Part shown: positions 37,875-49,184 of the stretch, one piece after another
How positions within the stretch are numbered: position 1 is the first letter of the stretch
Layout: each line of letters starts with the position of its first letter
Assembly: GCF_042477335.2 (NCBI RefSeq)
Contig: NC_091255.1
Location: 35,814,501 to 35,878,500 of the forward strand
Direction: 5' to 3'
Length of the DNA stretch: 64,000 bases
Origin: Ovis canadensis
Taxonomy: Eukaryota; Chordata; Mammalia; Artiodactyla; Bovidae
Program-made: the position numbers and the translations under genes
The notes under the pieces: generated by a model
Seen by the model: the letters and a program-made list of their open reading frames with translations, nothing else
What the model was told of the DNA's origin: nothing
Databases searched by the model: none

Positions 37875-38650
37875 ACTGAGCAGATCCTGAGTCCATGAAA
37901 CCTGCCCTGACCTGCATGGGGAAAGTTTGAAGGGGAGGATGCTAGAACAGGAATTGTTGGGGAATAGAGCCAAGAGTGTAAGGTAAGAGTTGAAAGAAGA
38001 AAAATGTCTCCAAGGAAAAGTGACAAGATTTGAAGAGACATGAAAAGACAATGAATCTTAACAGGAGGTCTTTGGAGGCCCTTGCACTTCCCTATCAGAT
38101 TGTAGAAGCCCCGTTGAGAACCTCAACTTTACCTCTCTAGGGCTGGGTTGCACAAGGTCTTTAGCAGGTACTCAGTAAATGTTTGTTGACAAATGGGCAA
38201 ATGAGGAGGGGAGTGCAGAAAGCGGGGGCAGGGGGTGGGTGGTGGGAGGAGACAAAACACCCAAGCATATGGGGCTCCAGGGCTGGGTTCTCAAGGCAGG
38301 GCTGGGGGCTGGGAAAGTGGTGTTGAAGGGGCTTCAGAGGGGTGTGGGAAGGCAGGGAAGCCCCCAGCCTTGGTGAGAACCAGGTGTTGGGAGAAGAGGC
38401 TGTGAGACTGGAGAAGGAGGTGTTGGGGACATTGGCAGCATCTCCCTCGAGGGGAATTTCCGTCCTGTGGTGGCCTCTATGGGTCTCCTGGTGGCGTGTT
38501 CTAACCTCCAGCCCTGCTAGTGTAATATCCTGGCTAGTCTCTTCGATCTATTTTTCTTGATCTCTGGCTCCTTCTCTGTTAGTCTCACATTCTGCCCTGT
38601 CTCCAGGATCTTAGTTTCTTTCTAACTCTCTGCCTGGGGCCCCTATCACA
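37875..38650. other. intergenic DNA upstream of ATP1B2, no gene recognised
   Basis: G-rich stretch at about 38200-38440, no exon structure. May hold distal ATP1B2 regulatory sequence, which cannot be judged from sequence alone. Confidence 0.45.
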
Positions 38651-38824
38651 GCATATATCTGCTTTCCTCTCTGTCTGCCGTGTCCCTCCGGGGTTATCTT
38701 TCCATTTTGCCCAGACACGCCTTCTATCCTCTCCACCCATCCAGATCCCGTCCAGTACCTGCGGTGGGAGCAGGGGAGAGACTTGGTCCTGAGAAGGCGT
38801 CAGGAGGCGGGCCCAAGCCCTTTC

Positions 38825-38960
38825 TCCAAATTTGCATATGCATGAGGTCGCCCAGGCCAGAGGGAGGAGGCGGGGCTTCTGGGGGCGGGGAAGGGGGCGG
38901 GCACCCTAGGAGCCGCAGAGTATAAAGACCGCGCGCCGCTGCTGCTAGCCCCGCACTGCT
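38825..38960 (+). promoter_or_regulatory. ATP1B2: ATP1B2 core promoter: octamer palindrome, GC boxes, TATA box
   Basis: TATAAAGA at 38921-38928 predicts transcription from about 38950. Upstream are GC boxes (38873-38901, 'gggcggggaagggggcgggc') and an octamer motif ATTTGCAT at 38830-38837 within a palindromic POU-like site. The 5' UTR would run about 600 nt to the ATG at 39551, through CpG-rich DNA. Confidence 0.82.
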
Positions 38961-39550
38961 GAAGAGCGGAGCCTCCGCCTGGGGGACCCCTATCCCTGCC
39001 TGTCCCCACAACTGCGCGTCCCCACCCCACCCCCGTGGCCGAGCCACCTTTGGTGTGGCTGTCTCCACTCGTCAGAAGAGCCTTGAACAGTCACCCGACT
39101 CCTCTCCACAGCCTCTTTGCATCTCGGATTTCGGGGCGGCCCCCTCCCCCACCTCTCCCTGCCTCTTTGCACCCCGATTTTTCTGCGCTTCGCTTGGGTT
39201 TTGCAGCCGTCTATTTTTGCATCCCTTTTCGTTTTGCTTCTGGGAGGTCTAGGGGGTGAAGCTGCGCTAGCACCCCTTCGCCTTTTTATCCTCCCCTGCT
39301 CGGACAACCCCCCTTTTCATTGCAGTGGGGGGGCTTAGGATCTGTTCATCTTACGCCGCGCCGCCAGCACCCCGCAGCGTGTGGCCTTGCGCCCCGGAAT
39401 TGGCAGCGGCTGCGTATCTGAGGGGGGTCTCCCTTGGCCCCGCTGCCTTTGCTCCTCGCGCGTTCCGGTGCGTGAGGGGGCTTCAGCGCGCCGCACCCCG
39501 GCTTCTCCATAGTCCCCCGCCCCGCGCGGGACTTGCCCCCCGCCGTCAAG

Positions 39551-42500
39551 ATGGTCATCCAGAAAGAGAAGAAGAGCTGCGGGCAGGTGGTTGAGGAGTG
39601 GAAGGAGTTCGTGTGGAACCCGAGGACGCACCAGTTCATGGGCCGCACAGGGACCAGCTGGGGTATGCGGGGCCGGCCGTGCGAGGGGCGGGAGGCGGGG
39701 GGATCCGCCTGGCGACGCCCGGGGAGGACCAGGTCCCGCCGGCGCAGCCCCAGCTCCCTTCCCGGGTTCCCGGCGTCCGGCCCCCCTGCCGGGCTCCGGG
39801 CTGGGAGGGGGCCGAGTCGCCGGTCTAATCTCCCTGGCTGGCCGCTGCGGAGGCGTAGAAAGTAGGTCACTGCCGCCTTCCCGCCCCCCGCGGAGCCCCC
39901 TCGCGCGGGGGGTCGCGGGCTCTGCGCGCGTGTGCTCGCCGCGGCGCTTGCGCTCCCTATCGGGGGCCGGTCAGCTCTACACGGTCGCCCCCCTTCTCCA
40001 GAAGAGCACCCTTTCCCTCCCTCTGATTCTCACTAGCTGGCCAGGCCCTTCTATTTTTAGCTCGTGCCCACCCCTTGGACCCTGGGAACATTCATTAGGG
40101 GGCGGGTCTTGGAGAGGTGGGGTGTGTGTTGGAGAGGGTTCTTCACAGCGGAAGTTGTCTGGATCCCACTGCCTCGTGTTTTGGAGCCTTCTGTGACTGC
40201 TTCGTGGGTGGGGGGCTGTGGGGCCGGGGTGCCACTGGGAGGTGTTCGGGGCTGGGTGTTGGGCTCAAATGTCACAAGCGGAGGGAGTGGTCACTGGTGG
40301 TGAGATGTGTACATCATCTGGGCCCTGTGTCTCAGGGCTTGGATGGCCTGGCACCTTCCCCACCCATACCTTGGAGGTGGTGTGTGGGACCACATATTCA
40401 GGAGATGTGGAGAGACTTGTGTCTGGTTGAGGGTCCAGTACTGGGCATAGATGCCAGTGAAGGGTGGATTTCTTCCAAAATGGATTTTCAAGCTGGGAAG
40501 TTGAAGCACAGGAGATATTGTGTGTGACACAATTTACAGTTCATCCACACTGACTGAATGCTGTTCCCATTAGCCCACACCATCAAGGGGCCCTTGAAGT
40601 GGGTCTGATGCAGTCCGTATGCAGGAAACGTGAAGTCCAGTCCGTGGGATTGGAGGGGTCCTTGAGTCCTTGGGAAAATCTGGGGAGGCTTGGGGAAGTG
40701 TCTCCTGAGATGGAAGGACTCGAGATCTGGGGGAATGGAAACAGCAGGTACTCACACTAGGCTGAGGAGTGACAGTGACTTGTCACGTCCACCAAGAGTC
40801 CACCAGGCTCTCTGCCTGGAAGGCTGCGGAAGGTCTTCCTTTACACCTGCCTCTGCCCTGAGTGCTGAGTGTGAGCTGGGTGTGGGGTGACTGTTGAAGG
40901 CTCGGGACAGCTGTCTCTGAGAGATTTTGTAGCTTTGGCCGGAGCCCCATTCAAGGTTCATCTCTTGTAGGGCTCAGAGAGAGAAGATTTTGCTGTTTGA
41001 GTGTGAGGGGTCCACACCCTCACACTCAAAGGGTTTGAGAGTTTGGTGGTGAATTGGGGCCAGTGCCAGCTTGAAAAGTCATCGTGCTGGACAACTTCAA
41101 GCATGAGTACCCATACAACAGTAACAGATGGTGTGCCTTTTCAGGGCCATGAAGGTTGACAAGTTGAGAATGTAATTTGTGGCAAAATGACTGTGGCCTA
41201 TACTAGGGGTTGTCCAAGCAACAAGAGTTTAGGTTTCTTGTGTCCTCCACAAAACTGGACTTCACTGTGCTGTAGGACCAGAAAGGGCTGGGAGCTATGG
41301 CTGGAAGCCAGACACACTGCCTTTTTCCAGCTTGTCTCCTTTTGCTCCCAGGGGAAGGCTCCCTGGGGCTCTGGCATCCTTTCCTGGGCAGAACCTCTGA
41401 GTCGGGGAGGGGCACGTGGCAACAGGACAGGTCATGGATGGAGACCTGGCACCTGCTGACCCTGTTTCCTCCTCTTTAGCCTTTATCCTCCTCTTCTACC
41501 TCGTCTTCTATGGCTTCCTCACCGCCATGTTCACCCTCACCATGTGGGTGATGCTGCAGACGGTCTCCGACCACACCCCCAAGTACCAGGACCGATTGGC
41601 CACACCAGGTGAGTGATGAGACTCCCCCACCAGCCAGGCTCACTACTCTGGTGCCCCCAAGTCTCCCAAAGGAACTCGCAGGTTGAGAACTGTCAGCTCT
41701 TAGAGGTTTGGTTCTGATGAGCCAGTCACCACGTGCTGGGCAGTTCTTTTTGAAGGCCACCTTCACACTCCCCACAGCTGAGAGCTATGTGATCTGGGGA
41801 GGTGGCAGAGGGTCACAGGAGATCGCCCTCCCCAGAAGGCGATCTCAGATCTTCCTGTCGTCCCTCACCCTGGTGTTCCCCATGTCCATCTTCTTCCCTC
41901 TTTGTGGGGTCCTTCGTCTTACGTATACTCCCTTGTTCTTGCCTCTGCTCACTAGGGTTGATGATTCGCCCTAAGACTGAGAACCTCGATGTCATTGTCA
42001 ATGTCAGTGACACTGAAAGCTGGGACCAGCATGTTCAGAAACTCAACAAGTTCTTGGAGCGTGAGTACGGGGTCGATGGCTATGCAGGACTTCGGGCAGG
42101 GGGTTGGGGACCCTGGGAGCAGAACATGAGGTCTGTGACTCTCTCTCGCCCACCTCCTTAGCTTACAATGACTCCATCCAAGCCCAGAAGAATGATGTCT
42201 GCCGCCCTGGTCGCTATTATGAACAACCAGATAATGGAGTTCTAAACTACCCAAAACGTGCTTGCCAGTTCAACCGGACCCAGCTGGGCGACTGCTCTGG
42301 TATTGGGGACCCCACCCACTATGGTTACAGCACTGGACAGCCCTGTGTCTTCATCAAGATGAACCGGGTACTCATATCCTTAGTCCCCAGGGAGAATGGA
42401 GGAGGGAGTTACCATCTGCTGGCAGTTGCTTTCTTTTACTGGGGCACTTGGGCTTCGGGAAACTTTTAGATGTTTGAGTGGCTGAGAGAACAAGAGAGAT

Positions 42501-43821
42501 GTGACTGCTGGAGGCTGAGATCATGGCTGGGGGCTGGATATTTCTGTTTTTGATAACTTCTTTTCCTAACCCTCACCACTGTCTCTCCTCACTCCAGGTC
42601 ATCAACTTCTATGCAGGAGCAAACCAGAGCATGAATGTTACCTGCGTGGGGAAGGTGAGTTTGTTGGGCCTTGTCCATCTGTTTGCCCCATCTGTTTGTC
42701 CTTATGGTTTCCATGTCATTCACTCATCTCTCCCTATCTTCTTTACTCCAGAGGCCCCATAACTCTAGGGACAAGGGGGTAAGCATGGGCTTCAATATGG
42801 CTCAAACTCCAAGGTGCTGCCACCCCTCATGCTTCTGTCTAGGATGCAGAAGTCTGCCCTTTTATATGATAGACACCCTCTCCCTGACTCCACCTGAGCC
42901 CCTGCCGCTGGCTTCTCTCCCTGATCCTTCCATCTTCTCTATTCCCTGACCATGTCTTCTGCCCTCAGTCTCATGTCTCTTCTGCCCTCAGTTCTTTTTA
43001 GGTATCTGGTAGCTGCTGGTCTGTGAGCACCACCTGCCACCACTAAGTTGTCCTTGGAGCCCTGCTCCCCCCACCTCTGTCCCTCTAGGAGCTTCCTGCT
43101 CCTCTTGCTTCATCCCCCTCCTTGCTTCCTACTGAGCTCTTACTCATTGATCTGTTCTCTCTTGGCTCCGCTCCAGAAACCAATTCCTGAGGATGGGGTA
43201 AGAATTTGGGGTGGGAGGGCAGTAGAAGGCTTCGGGCTTCTTAGCACCCTGGAGAACTTCCCAGGCTGATGGAGGAGACAGGACACCCCCTCCTGTGCAC
43301 GCGCGCAAATATACCAGACTCAACAGCACAAGGGATACGGATTTGAGAAAGCACAATCGGGATGAAGGAGGAACAAAGGGAAGTCTGGCCAGCGGCTGAG
43401 TTCCCACCATCCCTAACATGCTCTCCTCCACCCTCCTGCGTCCCCCACAGCGAGATGAAGATGCCGAGAATCTCGGCAACTTCGTTATGTTCCCTGCAAA
43501 CGGCAACATCGACCTCATGTACTTTCCCTACTACGGCAAGAAGTTTCACGTAAGTCCTGCGGGAGGCCGGGTGCTGGCTCCTCCAGGGGAGCAGGGTGCG
43601 GGGTTGGAGGCCCAGCTGCCTCAGGCCTGGAGCCTCGCTCTCCTCCTCTGGCCCAGGTGAACTACACGCAACCCCTGGTGGCCATCAAGTTCCTGAACGT
43701 GACCCCCAACGTGGAGGTGAACGTGGAGTGCCGCATCAACGCTGCCAACATCGCCACTGACGATGAGCGTGACAAGTTCGCGGGGCGTGTGGCCTTCAAA
43801 CTCCGCATCAACAAAACCTGA
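39551..43821 (+). CDS. ATP1B2: ATP1B2, Na+/K+-ATPase beta-2 subunit (AMOG)
   Basis: The beta-2 subunit escorts the catalytic alpha subunit of Na,K-ATPase to the plasma membrane and tunes K+ affinity; in glia it is also the adhesion molecule AMOG. Seven exons: 39551-39662, 41480-41608, 41956-42060, 42162-42367, 42598-42654, 43451-43549 and 43657-43821, giving 290 aa as in human. It is a type II membrane protein: a short cytoplasmic tail starting [11 protein letters not shown], one membrane helix at about 39-65, then a Cys-paired glycosylated ectodomain. Sequons NVS, NDS, NRT, NQS, NVT (twice) and NYT are visible; human GNCS is GDCS here, so one sequon is missing. Intron 1 (39663-41479) has a perfect short hairpin, and intron 5 contains a 21-nt sequence with exon-like borders. 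Confidence 0.97.
40996..41030. repeat. perfect 14-bp inverted repeat in ATP1B2 intron 1
   Basis: TTTGAGTGTGAGGG at 40996-41009 and its exact reverse complement at 41017-41030 flank a 7-nt loop. Confidence 0.9.
43177..43197 (+). other. ATP1B2: candidate in-frame microexon in ATP1B2 intron 5
   Basis: 21 nt bounded by a pyrimidine-rich tract plus CAG on the left and GTAAGA on the right. Exon 5 ends in phase 0, so inclusion would add KPIPEDG after the VGK segment of the ectodomain without a shift. Confidence 0.35.
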
Positions 43822-44201
43822 GGCCCCCTTCCTCCCGCCCCCACCTCTTTCCTACGGATGCTTCTGGAATACCCCTGACCCCGCCTGATCCCTCCCTCAC
43901 CCACCCCAAAGGTATTTTTTATAACAGAGCTATGGCTTGTCTGAGCCTCGCGCCCTTTTCCTTTCCTTCTGAACCCAGCCTGACATCTGTCGTGATTCTC
44001 TGGTTGCGCACACTTTCCACCATCTTCTTCCTGCCCAAGCTCTGTCAGAGACAGGGAGATGGAACCCCCAAGACGTCATAGAGTTCGGAGTCTTTCTAGT
44101 CCTGGTGTAGCTGTGAGAGGGGTGTCCTCACAGCTCCCCACCCATCCTGCCCTCCTGTCCCACCCTTTCAGAACTATAGAAAATGCCCACCCGCCCACCT
44201 T

Positions 44202-44398
44202 GGGCTTCCCTCATAGCTCAGTTGATGAAGAATCCGCCTGCAATGCGGGAGACCCCGGTTTGATTCCTAGGTTGGGAAGATCCCCTGGAGAAAGGAAAAG
44301 CTACCCACTCCAGTATTCTGGTCTGGAGAATTCCTTGGACTGTATAGTCCATGGGGATCACAAAGAGCTGGACACGACTGAGTGACTTTCACTTTCTT
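44202..44398 (+). repeat. Bov-tA SINE in ATP1B2 3' UTR
   Basis: Head 'gggcttccctcatagctcag' through 'cacgactgagtgactttcac'. Confidence 0.87.
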
Positions 44399-44465
44399 TT
44401 CACCCACCCACACACAAACGGCAATCTCTTCATGCTTATCTCCAGACAGAATGTGGCACTCTATT

Positions 44466-44570
44466 CTTTTTTTTTAAATAACTGAAGTATAATTAACTTA
44501 CAACACTGCTGTTAGTTCCAGGTGCACAGCTTAATGATTTAATATCTCTGTAGGCTACAGAGTGGTCACC
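44466..44570 (-). repeat. L1 3' fragment, antisense
   Basis: 'aactgaagtataattaacttac' and 'gttccaggtgcacagc' wording. Confidence 0.65.
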
Positions 44571-45583
44571 GGTGTGACCCTCTATCCTCCCATGCCAGCC
44601 CAGCCGCTGTCCCCCTCCCGTCTCCCACACCTTCTGCCTTGTCTACCACAGTCGCTGTCGCGGTGGCTTTTGACTTGTGTGACTCCTCTGGTCAGTCTTT
44701 CCTCACTTCTCCATCCCCATTCCCTCCACTGAAAGCGGGACCACTTCTAACTGAAGACATGGTGGCTCTGTGGCCTTTTCCTTCTTTCCTGGCACAGCTG
44801 GGTTCTCACTCCACATTGAATACGTGAGCTGGGAATGAGGGTCCAAAAGAGAAATCCCTGTTGGTTCTTGAAAATTCTCTTCCCAGTCTCCTATCACTCC
44901 TCAGAGGGGCGGGGTTGACCTAAGCTGAATATCCACTTTGTTTTTGCCGATGGCTCCCTCCCCTCTGTTCCCTTTCCCAGAATATCCTGCAAGTTCTACT
45001 TCCCAGGCGCCCTGGGGGAGGGGCAGCCACTTTGGCTGGGTCCCCAGTGGCCACCTTGGAAACGTCAGCTGGTTATGGGACTATTCCATCTCCTTCCCCT
45101 CCGCCCAGATCTGCTCCCCCACCCCCATCCTCTCTGTGGGTTCTCTTAGCAAGTTATCAACTAATCATTAACTCCTCCCCTTTCTTCTGCATGCCAGCCT
45201 GAAAATTGCAGATACCTCCTCCTTTTAAGACTCTGAATTTCTTGGCTCCATCTCCTTCAGACCCCTTTGCCTTCTTAAACAACCCCATAGTGCCCATAGA
45301 ATGTTAAATGAGGGACCTCCTGTGTTCTTGAGTTATAGAGGCATTTTAACTCTTTCCTCTCCCACACCCTTCACTTCCCCACCTGTAATTTCCCCGTTCT
45401 TTTTTGATGCTGCAGCTTCCATACCCCACCCATGGGTGGACCTTTCCCTGTTTTTCTCTGGCTGGATCTGAGGCTCTTCCCTTTGGATCCCATTGTTTTC
45501 CTGCACTCCCCTCACCCAAGTGGTCTCTCTCTGCAGTTATTTAATGCCTGTGTCTGATCTACTGTAAAAAGAGGATAAAGTAC

Positions 45584-45589
45584 AATAAA
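45584..45589 (+). terminator. ATP1B2: ATP1B2 polyadenylation signal
   Basis: AATAAA followed within 15 bp by a TA-rich microsatellite (45600-45632). Confidence 0.65.
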
Positions 45590-45599
45590 ATGAGAGCAA

Positions 45600-45632
45600 T
45601 TATATATATATATATATATAAATATATATATC
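45600..45632. repeat. (TA)n microsatellite
   Basis: About 14 TA units with one interruption, directly after the ATP1B2 poly(A) signal. Confidence 0.9.
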
Positions 45633-45639
45633 ATACATG

Positions 45640-46500
45640 GAGCCCTGAGTGCAGGTTGTTCCTTTCTGAGCTTTTGGAGGAGCCCTGGGAAGGGGGTGAG
45701 GGGTGGATTGGGGTGATCTGAGGGATACCCAGCCCTTGGGAGGACCACTTCCCTGCTTTGATCTCTTCTGTCCAGTGTCCAAGCAACTACCTCCTAGATT
45801 GCTCCATCACCCATACTGTCTTTAGATCAATCACTCAATACAAGACAGGCAAGAAGCCTATGTCCTTTTCTACAGCTATACTCATAAAGTGCCTACTATG
45901 TGCATTCTAGGCATCGTGAAGATACACTTATGAAAGAGGCAGAGTTCCTGCCCCCAAGGAGCTCCCCAGTATAACAGGAGAGGGGAGGAGCACACGAGAA
46001 ACTCTCAAACCAGGTAGACCTAAACGTATTTCCAGGAAGGAGAGAAAGCTGGTGAGGACAAAATTCAGAGTGGTCAACCACTCTCTGGGGGGTGGGTGGG
46101 GTGGTTCATAGGGAAAGTTTCTTAGAGGCTTAAAGGATGGGGTGGCTTTGGGGAGAGGCTAGCATCAGCAAATGCCCAGAGACAGACGAGGACAATTGAC
46201 TGGAAGAAACAGATCTCAAAATAGAATGAACCATAGGATTCCAATTTTGTGTATAAAAAAAGCACACAAGCATAGAAAAAGGATGGATGAGTCTGTACAA
46301 CAATATTTATTGTGGTATTTTGGGATGGGTTTAATTTTTATTTTCTTGGGGCTTATTTTTGTTTGCAATGACTTGGCCTGGGTGTTTGCCTTGAAAAAAT
46401 AGCTTTATTACTTCTGCATACACATATATATAGTTTTATCTTGAGTGCATAGTACACACACATGGATTGCTGGGTTTTGGTCATATAATGCACATTATAC
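45640..46500. other. intergenic DNA with an old L2-like remnant
   Basis: The part at about 45880-46110 ('aagtgcctactatgtgcattctaggcatcg') resembles an ancient repeat. The rest shows nothing recognisable. Confidence 0.4.
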
Positions 46501-46505
46501 ATATT

Positions 46506-46706
46506 ATGTGTGTGTGTGTTAGTCACTCAGTTGTGTTAAACTCTTTGTGATTCCATGGATTGTAGCCCGCCAGGCTTCTCTGGAGTGGATACTGGAGTGG
46601 GTAGCCATTCCCTTTTCCAGGGGATCTTCCAGACCCAGGGATCGAACCTGGGTCTACCTGCATTGCAGGCAGATGCTTTATCGTCTGAGCCACCAGGGAA
46701 ACCCAT
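46506..46706 (-). repeat. Bov-tA SINE, antisense
   Basis: GT-rich left edge, ends with 'ctgagccaccagggaaaccc'. Confidence 0.85.
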
Positions 46707-46959
46707 ACATATTATATTAGATATTATAGGCAATTTTGTGCATTACACTTGTTCATTCAATTTCACCTGGCCTGGTAGAGTTCTAATTCAGTTTTTTAAA
46801 TGGCTGCATAATATTTTTTTTCTATTGGGTTGTTCTTGTTAATTTCTTAGAGCTTCTTGACAGTTGTAGATATAAACTGTTTTCTACATTGTAGATTTCC
46901 CCCAATCAATTGTTTGTCTCTTGAGTTTGTGGTGGCTTCTTTACTGTTAAAAAGTGGTT

Positions 46960-47335
46960 TCTTTTTTTTTTTTGGCCACACTGCGTGGCTTGTGGGATCT
47001 TAGTTCCCAGACTAGGGACCAGGGATAGAACCTACCCCTCAGTAGTGAAAGCACGGAGTCTTCATAACTGGACTGCCAGGGAATTTCCAGAGGCTATACT
47101 CATATTTTGTAAAAATATTTTGGGCAGGATTTTATCTCATTTTAATTTTTACATATGCCTTAATTCCTTTGCCTATTTTTTTTTAAAAAAACAATACAAC
47201 TAAAAATTTAATTAATTTATTTATTTTTGGCTTCACTTCTCAGCTTGAGGGATCATCTACGACCAGAGATTAAACCCTGGCTTCCTACATTGGAAGCTTG
47301 GAGTCCTAACCACTAGACTGCCAAGGAATTCCCAC
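46960..47335 (-). repeat. two antisense CHR-type SINEs
   Basis: Units at about 46960-47090 and 47205-47335, each ending in the reverse-complemented head ('ggactgccagggaatttcc', 'agactgccaaggaattccc'). Confidence 0.78.
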
Positions 47336-47444
47336 ACTTGGTCTATTTTGATTTCTTTTTGTGTGTGGTACAAATGAAGAGTCTGGTATTATTTTATTAG
47401 TGTGTCAGCTTCATTAAAATTCTTAATTTACTTACTCCCATTGA

Positions 47445-47712
47445 TTCTTGGGTCAGGAAGATCTGGAGATGGGATGGGCTACCCACTCCAGTATTCTTGG
47501 GCTTCCCTGGTAGCTCAGATGGTAAAGAATCTGCCTGCAATGAAAGAGACCTGGGTTCAATCCCTGGGTTGGGAAGATCCCCTGGAGTGGGTTGGAGGGC
47601 ATGGCAACCCACTCCAGTATTCTTGCTGGGAGAATCCCCATGGACAGAGGAGCCTGGTGGGCTATAGTCCAGGGGTTCGCGAAGAGTCACATGACTGAGC
47701 AACTAAACACAT
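47445..47712 (+). repeat. Bov-tA SINE preceded by a Bov-A fragment
   Basis: A 54-bp partial body (47445-47498) is followed directly by a full unit starting at 47499. Confidence 0.83.
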
Positions 47713-47719
47713 TGAACTG

Positions 47720-49180
47720 AAATACCAACTTTGGCTGTATAATACATTTTACTATATACTGAGCTCCTCTTCTGGATTCATTGCTGGCTTGTCTCTCACT
47801 CCATTTACCAAGCCATATTGATCTGATTCCAGTTGACTTTATAGTCTGTTTTCTGATATCTAGCAAGGCAAGCAAGCCCTCTTGCCCATTCCTTTTTAAA
47901 AACAACTATTGGTTATTTGGGGGCACTTATTCTTCTCTATAAATTTATGACAAATATATCCAGTTCTCAAAAACAAAAGCCATCAAGACTTGTTGAGATT
48001 CTAATTGTAATTGCATTGTATCTTTATTTCAGGAGAACTGGTCTTTTTTATCAGATAGTAAGTTTTCCCATGTAAGAACAGGTTATCTTTTCCTTTTGTT
48101 TGGAGCTTGGTTTATGTCCTTAAATAAGGTTTTATAATTTTCTCCATATTGAGTCTGTGCCATTCTTTCATTTTTGTGTGTGATTCTTGTGAAACTTATC
48201 CTTAATTATTTTATTGCCATCTACTATCCATCTACCTTATTAAATTAGCTTAATTCCATCATCTATTATTAACTAAGAGGTCAGTTTTTAGGTACATAAA
48301 CATAATCATATGATCCAAAAAGCAAAAATATTTATGTTTTAACCAATGTTTTGTTTTCTTCATTTTAAAAATCCTGTTGAGTGCTCTAAAACTGATGTTA
48401 GTGGGCATTCTTGCAGTGAAAGCAAGTCTTATAGTATAGTTCTAATTTAAATTGAAATGACCTTAGGGTTTAACCATTAGGATAATACCAGTATTCCATT
48501 ACTATTTTTTTTTTGGCCAGGTGGAATGTGGGATCTTAATTCCCTGACCAGGGATCAAACCCAAACCCCCTGCAGTGGAAGCACAGTCTTAACCACTGGA
48601 CCACTAGAAAGTTCCTCCATTACTATTTTTAAGGAGTGACTGCTGAAATTTAATCAAATTCCTTTCAGCATCTGTTGATATGATCATATTTTTATTCCTT
48701 AATTTATTAATACAATGAATTATGTTGACAGACTCTCTATTAAACCAATTTTATGCTCCTGGAATAAACCCTACTTGGTTATAATGTTAATATTCTTTTG
48801 ATTCACCAATATATATTTTTTGATACTATTTAGAGATTTTGCATCTCTATGAATTAGTTTGCTTTTAATTTTCTAGTATCTTGATTGTTTTAATATTAAT
48901 GAAATCACAAAAAATTTACATGAATTGGAGATTCCACTTTTCCTATGGTCTGGAACAGTTTATTTAAACATTGGATTAATTTGCTCTTATTCTTCCTATT
49001 TTTTTTTCAGTCAAACTCTTGAGTTTTTCTCTTTGTTTAAAGTGTATCTTTTTTCCCCCCTTGAGTCCTGCTTTTGAATTTATTCTTTCAACCAACTTGG
49101 CTTTCTCTTTCAATAAGTTATATCTTTAATTTTTAGGATGCGTGCTAGCTTCCTTTTTCTTTTTCTAAATAAAGAAAACA
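47720..49180 (-). repeat. diverged antisense L1 sequence with an antisense CHR SINE inserted
   Basis: AT-rich sequence with L1 ORF2-like antisense wording (48660-48900, 'ttaatacaatgaattatgttgac'). A CHR unit at about 48510-48615 interrupts it. Confidence 0.5.
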
Positions 49181-49184
49181 TCTA

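Larger units (their letters stand above)
43822..45605 (+). other. ATP1B2: ATP1B2 3' UTR
   Basis: AATAAA at 45584-45589 is the clearest downstream signal and would give a 3' UTR of about 1.78 kb. The UTR contains a Bov-tA SINE (44202-44398) and an antisense L1 piece (44466-44570). An earlier end is possible; no perfect AATAAA lies closer to the stop. Confidence 0.6.

Noticed and set aside
39346-39870. 174-codon minus-strand frame over ATP1B2 exon 1
   Set aside because: A GC-rich shadow frame of the ATP1B2 first exon and CpG island.
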